DNA of 9,633 nucleotides from JBEKCP01 sp050014815 (GTDB lineage Bacteria > Planctomycetota > Planctomycetia > Pirellulales > Thermoguttaceae), in NCBI GenBank assembly GCA_050014815.1, contig JBEKCP010000179.1, forward strand, positions 1-9,633. Direction: 5' to 3'. The position numbers and the translations under genes are program-made. Of the stretch, positions 6,563-9,633 are shown one piece after another (within the stretch, counting starts at the first letter, position 1; each line of letters begins with the position of its first letter). The notes beneath the pieces are model-generated. The model did no database searches, was not told where the DNA came from, and was given only the letters and a program-made list of their open reading frames with translations.

Positions 6563-7771
6563 CTACTCCAACGCCCGCGTGCGTGCCGCATCACGCGCCA
6601 GCAGCTCGCACGCATCCTGCATACTTTCCCAACTATAGTACTTTCGGACCAACTCGCGTGCGCCGGCGCCGATCCGAGAGGCACGTTGTGGATCCTGCCA
6701 CAAATCGCAGATGGCGTCGATGAACTGTCCTGGCGTGTCGGCCAGCAGAAGGTGCTGCCCTGCGATTGCATGGCCGATCCCTGCGATGGCCAGGCTGGTG
6801 ACCACCATCGGCTTGGCCATCGCCATTCCCTCGATCACCTTGTTCTGCATGCCAGACCCCGATTGCATCGGCGCCACGAGCACCGACGCGCTTTGCAGAT
6901 GAGGGCGGATATCGGGAACGAAACCGGTGACCACGATATTCGGGTCGCCCCGCGCCGCCGACAGCATTTGCTCGGCGGGATTTGCCCCAATGACCAGAAA
7001 ACGAACCGCGGGATGACGCCTCTTGAGTTCGGGCAATATATTCGCGATAAACCAGCTTGATGCCTCGACATTTGGCGGATAACCCATCTCGCCATGAAAG
7101 GCGATCGTCGTGGGCTCAACGCCTTGATCGGTTGGCGCGAAGTATTCGGTGTCAACCCCAATGGGGATCCGTACAATATTGGCGCCGGGCGACAACTGTC
7201 TTGCGCGATCCGCATCCGGTTGTGACACGAAGACCACGGCATAGAAGGAGCGATACGTGCTCTCCATGCGGCGCAGTTTCGCCCCGTGAAGGGCTAATCT
7301 CGCCCGAACCCAAGGATTTGTGGCTCGTTTCCATCTCTCCAATGCCAACGTCATGCAGTCCGCCGGGAACGCGATGCACGGGATCCTGCCCAAATGCTTT
7401 CGATATTGGAGCATGGAGTACCCCTGGATCTGGACCACATCGGGCGGATGATGGGCCAGCATGTCGCGCAACTGTTCGACAAACAGTTTCGATGAACGTC
7501 CTAGCGTCCCGGAATCCGGCGAGTGCAGAATGGAGGGCCACCTTCGGGGCGACCACCACCGCGGCACGAATGGATCCTCAAACAACAGAACGTTGTCGCA
7601 CCATGGATCAACCGATTCACGATCCGTCTTGTCGGCGAGCCTGGGAACGAAGGCCATTAGATCAATTTTGTGACCGTGGCGGTGGTAACCCTGAATAAGT
7701 CTGTAAAGCGTACTCTCGTATCCGCCGACGAGGGTCTCGGGATACCGTAAAGCCAGGATGAGAATGCGCAT
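6563..7771 (-). CDS. GT4 family (group 1) glycosyltransferase
   Basis: 402 aa from the ATG at 7771-7769, preceded by GAGGTGG 6 bases upstream. It opens MRILILALRYPETLVGGYES, the first strand and GG loop of GT-B enzymes. The C-terminal nucleotide-sugar domain shows IAFHGEMGYPPNVEA (223-237), FLVIGANP (258-265), VTGFVPDIRPHL (281-292), VLVAPMQSGSGMQNK (297-311) and VIEGMAMAKPMVV (312-324). The pattern 'MxYxPN...W...LP.L' and 'G.G.QNKv.E.mA...P' resembles the exosortase-associated GT4 group (TIGR03087-like), but this is only a resemblance. Here only one of the two usual donor-site glutamates is in place (E314); a glycine/serine stretch sits where the first would be, which is common in that subgroup. 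Co-transcribed with the O-antigen ligase gene 9 bases downstream. It adds one sugar residue to the lipid-linked glycan; which sugar is unknown. Confidence 0.9.
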   Translation of the reverse strand: MRILILALRYPETLVGGYESTLYRLIQGYHRHGHKIDLMAFVPRLADKTDRESVDPWCDNVLLFEDPFVPRWWSPRRWPSILHSPDSGTLGRSSKLFVEQLRDMLAHHPPDVVQIQGYSMLQYRKHLGRIPCIAFPADCMTLALERWKRATNPWVRARLALHGAKLRRMESTYRSFYAVVFVSQPDADRARQLSPGANIVRIPIGVDTEYFAPTDQGVEPTTIAFHGEMGYPPNVEASSWFIANILPELKRRHPAVRFLVIGANPAEQMLSAARGDPNIVVTGFVPDIRPHLQSASVLVAPMQSGSGMQNKVIEGMAMAKPMVVTSLAIAGIGHAIAGQHLLLADTPGQFIDAICDLWQDPQRASRIGAGARELVRKYYSWESMQDACELLARDAARTRALE

Positions 7772-7774
7772 GCG

Positions 7775-7852
7775 TTACCACCTCATGCGAGGTTGTTTCT
7801 GTCGATCTTCGTCACCATCCAACCCTGGTCCCCACACATTACCTTCACTCAC
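7775..7852 (-). CDS. Possible 25-aa ORF upstream of the GT4 gene
   Basis: A GTG at 7852-7850 has GGAGG only 5 bases upstream, one of the best ribosome binding sites in the window. The frame encodes MSEGNVWGPGLDGDEDRQKQ plus five more residues and ends in TAA at 7777-7775, three bases before the GT4 start codon. The GTG also overlaps the TGA stop of a 12-codon frame starting at 7887 (MRYLILGYWRQL), so coupled translation is possible. The peptide matches nothing I recognise. It could be a leader peptide that couples translation to the GT4 gene, the stub of a deleted gene like the other remnants in this locus, or chance. The rest of the 7772-7912 gap shows no promoter or terminator. Confidence 0.3.
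   Translation of the reverse strand: MSEGNVWGPGLDGDEDRQKQPRMRW
7778..7784 (-). promoter_or_regulatory. Ribosome binding site of the GT4 gene at 7771
   Basis: Minus strand reads GAGGTGG, then 6 bases, then ATG. It falls within the last codons of the possible 25-aa ORF, so ribosomes finishing that ORF would be delivered directly to this site. Confidence 0.55.
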
Positions 7853-7912
7853 AGTTGCCTCCAATAACCAAGTATCAGATATCTCATGCCCTAGCGCAAC
7901 GCGTCGATGCGG

Positions 7913-9373
7913 TCAAGGCGGCCTCCGAATGATCTCGCTCGTGCTGTATCCGGGTGCCATACTGGCGAAGCGTACCGCTCCACCGTGGCTGGCCACGCAG
8001 TCGGTGCCGGGGACCTTCGTCCCCTCGTATTCCGCGCCCTTCACCAGAACGTCGGCCTGGAGCGCCCGCACCACGGTGTCCACGTCTCCCTCGAAGGGCA
8101 AAACGTAGTCTACGTCGGCAAAGCGCGCCAGCGCCTCCAGCCGATGTGTCTGGCCGATGACAGGGCGCTGGGGCCCCTTCAAGGCCCGCACCGAATCGTC
8201 GGTATTGCAGGCCACAAAAAGCACGTCGCCGAAGGCTTTCGCCTCGGCGAGCAGGTGCAGGTGGCCATAGTGCAGCAGGTCGAAGCAGCCGTTGGCGAGC
8301 ACGATTTTCTTGCCCTGGCGGCGCTTGCGTGCCGCCCGATCGGTCGCGCCCTTCAGCGTCACGACCTTCGCCTCCCAGCCCCGGCTGGCCTCAATGGCGT
8401 CCTGCCATTCGTCGTCGCCAACGGTGTAGGTTCCGTGGTGGGACACGGCGATGCCGGCGGCGATGTTGGCGCGATTGCACGACTCCTCCAGGCCGTAGCC
8501 GCGCGACACCGCCGTCGCCAGGGCCGCCATGAAGGTGTCGCCGGCGCCGGTCACGTCATAGACCGTCGCAGGCGTCGTCTTGACGTGCCCGCAGCTTGCG
8601 GCGTCGTGGAACAGGCACCCCCCGTCGCCCAACGTCACGACGACCACGCCGAAGGAGTATCGCTGCCGCAAGATCCGTGCCGCGCAGGTTGCCTGGTCCA
8701 CAGGCTCGCCGGCCAGCGCGGCGTGTACGATGCCGTCCTTGTCCGCCAACTCGATCGCCTCGCGCAAGTTGCATTTGAACAGCGAGGCATGCTGGTAGAG
8801 ATGGATGTTCCGCCTAGGCTTGGCATCCACGTAGAGCGGGATGCCGATCGTTTCGCACGCGCCCGTGATCCACTCGACGACGCCCGGGGTCAACGCGCCT
8901 TTGCCGTAGTCGGCCGCCACCACGGCACCGATGTCAGTGCCGGTGTGGAGAGTATCTGTCAGATGTTGCTTCATCCCCGCCTCGTTGCTAACCCAGTCGT
9001 CCTGGCTATCGATCCGCAGGATCTGCTGACCGCCGCAAGTAACCCGCATCTTGACCGTAGTGTTCCCGAGCGAACAATAAGCGGGCTCGATCGCACAGCC
9101 GCTGCTCGTGAGCAGATCGAACAGCTCGCTGCCCGCCTGGTCCTTCGCCAAAATGCCGCTGACTCGCACCTTACTGGCACCGCGGCTATGTACAGGGTCG
9201 TAGAGTGCAGCCAGGTTGGCGGCGAGGTTGCCGGCGCCGCCAGGCGTCGACGAGACGGCACGCGAGCGGATTATCGGGCTGGGGGCCTCGGGGGATATTC
9301 TGGTCATCTCCCCCTCGATGCGTCGATCCAGCATTAGATCGCCCACCACGAGGATTTTGTCCCTGATTGCCAC
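7913..9373 (-). CDS. hldE: Bifunctional D-glycero-beta-D-manno-heptose-7-phosphate kinase / heptose-1-phosphate adenylyltransferase
   Basis: 486 aa from the GTG at 9373, close to the usual size of about 475. HldE phosphorylates heptose 7-phosphate at C1 and later joins heptose 1-phosphate to AMP; GmhB acts between the two steps. The product, ADP-heptose, feeds inner-core LPS, glycan or glycoprotein synthesis. The N-terminal ribokinase-like (PfkB) domain spans about 1-330: ILVVGDLMLD (7-16), TPGGAGNLAANLAAL (43-57), ADYGKGAL (154-161), and DVTGAGDTFMAAL (273-285) with the catalytic aspartate D279. The C-terminal cytidylyltransferase-like domain spans about 355-486: LANGCFDLLHYGHLHLL (359-375) with the HxGH nucleotide site, VKGAEYEG (444-451) and GYSTSEII (475-482). 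The frame is open further upstream to an ATG at 9475, but the GTG is preferred for its AAAGGAGAGG site and because the kinase fold starts at once. Relative to typical HldE, the loop after NLAAL (residues 58-72) seems lengthened. Confidence 0.95.
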   Translation of the reverse strand: MAIRDKILVVGDLMLDRRIEGEMTRISPEAPSPIIRSRAVSSTPGGAGNLAANLAALYDPVHSRGASKVRVSGILAKDQAGSELFDLLTSSGCAIEPAYCSLGNTTVKMRVTCGGQQILRIDSQDDWVSNEAGMKQHLTDTLHTGTDIGAVVAADYGKGALTPGVVEWITGACETIGIPLYVDAKPRRNIHLYQHASLFKCNLREAIELADKDGIVHAALAGEPVDQATCAARILRQRYSFGVVVVTLGDGGCLFHDAASCGHVKTTPATVYDVTGAGDTFMAALATAVSRGYGLEESCNRANIAAGIAVSHHGTYTVGDDEWQDAIEASRGWEAKVVTLKGATDRAARKRRQGKKIVLANGCFDLLHYGHLHLLAEAKAFGDVLFVACNTDDSVRALKGPQRPVIGQTHRLEALARFADVDYVLPFEGDVDTVVRALQADVLVKGAEYEGTKVPGTDCVASHGGAVRFASMAPGYSTSEIIRRPP

Positions 9374-9382
9374 GTTGTTGGT

Positions 9383-9392
9383 CCTCTCCTTT
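9383..9392 (-). promoter_or_regulatory. hldE: Ribosome binding site deciding the GTG start of hldE
   Basis: Minus strand reads AAAGGAGAGG, 9 bases before the GTG at 9373-9371. This purine-rich block favours the GTG start over the in-frame ATG at 9475, which would add 34 residues foreign to the family. Confidence 0.6.
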
Positions 9393-9458
9393 CTTGCAAC
9401 TTTCGTCGGCGGCCCTTCGTGCGCGGTGCACTTCGCTTTCTGGTTGTCGAGATTGTCA

Positions 9459-9632
9459 TCATTGAATGGTCGCACCGTAGATTCTCTGTGCCAGCCTCGT
9501 AGTGGCTTCGAATACCCGCTTGCCGGTAATTGTGGAGGAATCAGCGTCTGGCCGATAGGAACAGTAATCGTTTGAAAGGGACGTCACTTTTTCGGTGATA
9601 CCCCAACCGTCAATTTCGTCAGCGCTCGTGGG
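9459..9632 (-). CDS. 3' end of an unidentified gene entering from the right edge
   Basis: One frame is open from the right edge for 57 codons and closes with two consecutive TGA codons (9461-9456); the other two minus frames stop within about 16 codons. The piece contains ITEKVTSLSNDYCSYRP and, near its end, TGKRVFEATTRLAQRIYGA, the latter resembling a C-terminal helix. I recognise no family. An open frame of this length can occur by chance, so its best support is position: same strand, ending 85 bases before the hldE start, in an otherwise tightly packed operon. It could be a living upstream gene or another truncated remnant. Confidence 0.42.
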   Translation of the reverse strand, partial: PTSADEIDGWGITEKVTSLSNDYCSYRPDADSSTITGKRVFEATTRLAQRIYGATIQ

Positions 9633-9633
9633 G

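Noticed and set aside
7907..9337. Plus-strand open frame of 476 codons opposite hldE
   Set aside because: It lies entirely across hldE, a gene with unmistakable motifs in both domains. The frame is open because the GC-rich third positions of hldE remove stops on the other strand; its translation is low-complexity Arg/His/Ala-rich with no motif.
9374..9475. In-frame ATG at 9475 as the hldE start
   Set aside because: It would add 34 Lys/Asn-rich residues not typical of HldE and would overlap the upstream frame. The GTG at 9373 has the AAAGGAGAGG site and starts the conserved fold.
1..9633. CRISPR array, tRNA, insertion sequence, toxin-antitoxin pair or defence system
   Set aside because: No spaced direct repeats, tRNA-like cloverleaf, transposase motif or terminal inverted repeats were seen, and all intact recognisable genes belong to glycan synthesis.

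Overview
This window is one stretch of a surface-polysaccharide (LPS/O-antigen or exopolysaccharide) biosynthesis locus from a GC-rich Gram-negative-type bacterium. Every gene I can support lies on the minus strand, so transcription runs from the right edge (9633) towards the left edge (1). The Gram-negative inference rests on a bifunctional HldE (ADP-heptose pathway) together with an O-antigen ligase/polymerase-type membrane protein. A planctomycete or another PVC-like lineage is possible from the general look of the proteins, but I cannot establish this from the window.

Layout in transcription order (right to left): the 3' end of an unidentified gene (9632-9459); hldE (9373-7913); a 141-bp gap holding a possible 25-codon ORF with a good ribosome binding site (7852-7775); a GT4 glycosyltransferase (7771-6563); an O-antigen ligase/polymerase family membrane protein (6553-5255); a GT2 glycosyltransferase (5232-4240); a 268-bp gap with a 33-codon stub that looks like the N-terminus of a GT4 enzyme (4098-3997); a DegT-family aminotransferase very like EpsN/PglE (3971-2817); a second intact GT4 glycosyltransferase (2734-1613); a 270-bp gap with a composite scar, where the first 11 codons of a gmhB-like gene abut the C-terminal part of a GT4 gene in another frame (1561-1329); a GT2 enzyme of the dolichyl-phosphate-mannose-synthase-like type with a membrane tail (1342-128); and the first 27 codons of another gene that runs off the left edge (83-1).

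The genes probably work together as follows. HldE makes ADP-activated heptose. The aminotransferase makes a UDP-4-amino-4,6-dideoxy sugar of the bacillosamine type. The GT2 and GT4 enzymes assemble the repeat or side chains at the inner membrane. The Wzy_C-type protein polymerises or ligates the product. The partner enzymes for both sugar pathways (GmhA, GmhB and an epimerase; the PglF-type dehydratase and PglD-type acetyltransferase) are not intact here, nor are a flippase or an initiating phosphoglycosyltransferase.

I found no new multi-gene system. The most interesting signal is in the gaps: recognisable broken ends of glycosyltransferase and gmhB genes bracket the aminotransferase-GT4 pair, which suggests that this part of the cluster was assembled by insertion or deletion. 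No tRNA, rRNA, CRISPR array, insertion sequence or convincing factor-independent terminator was seen.
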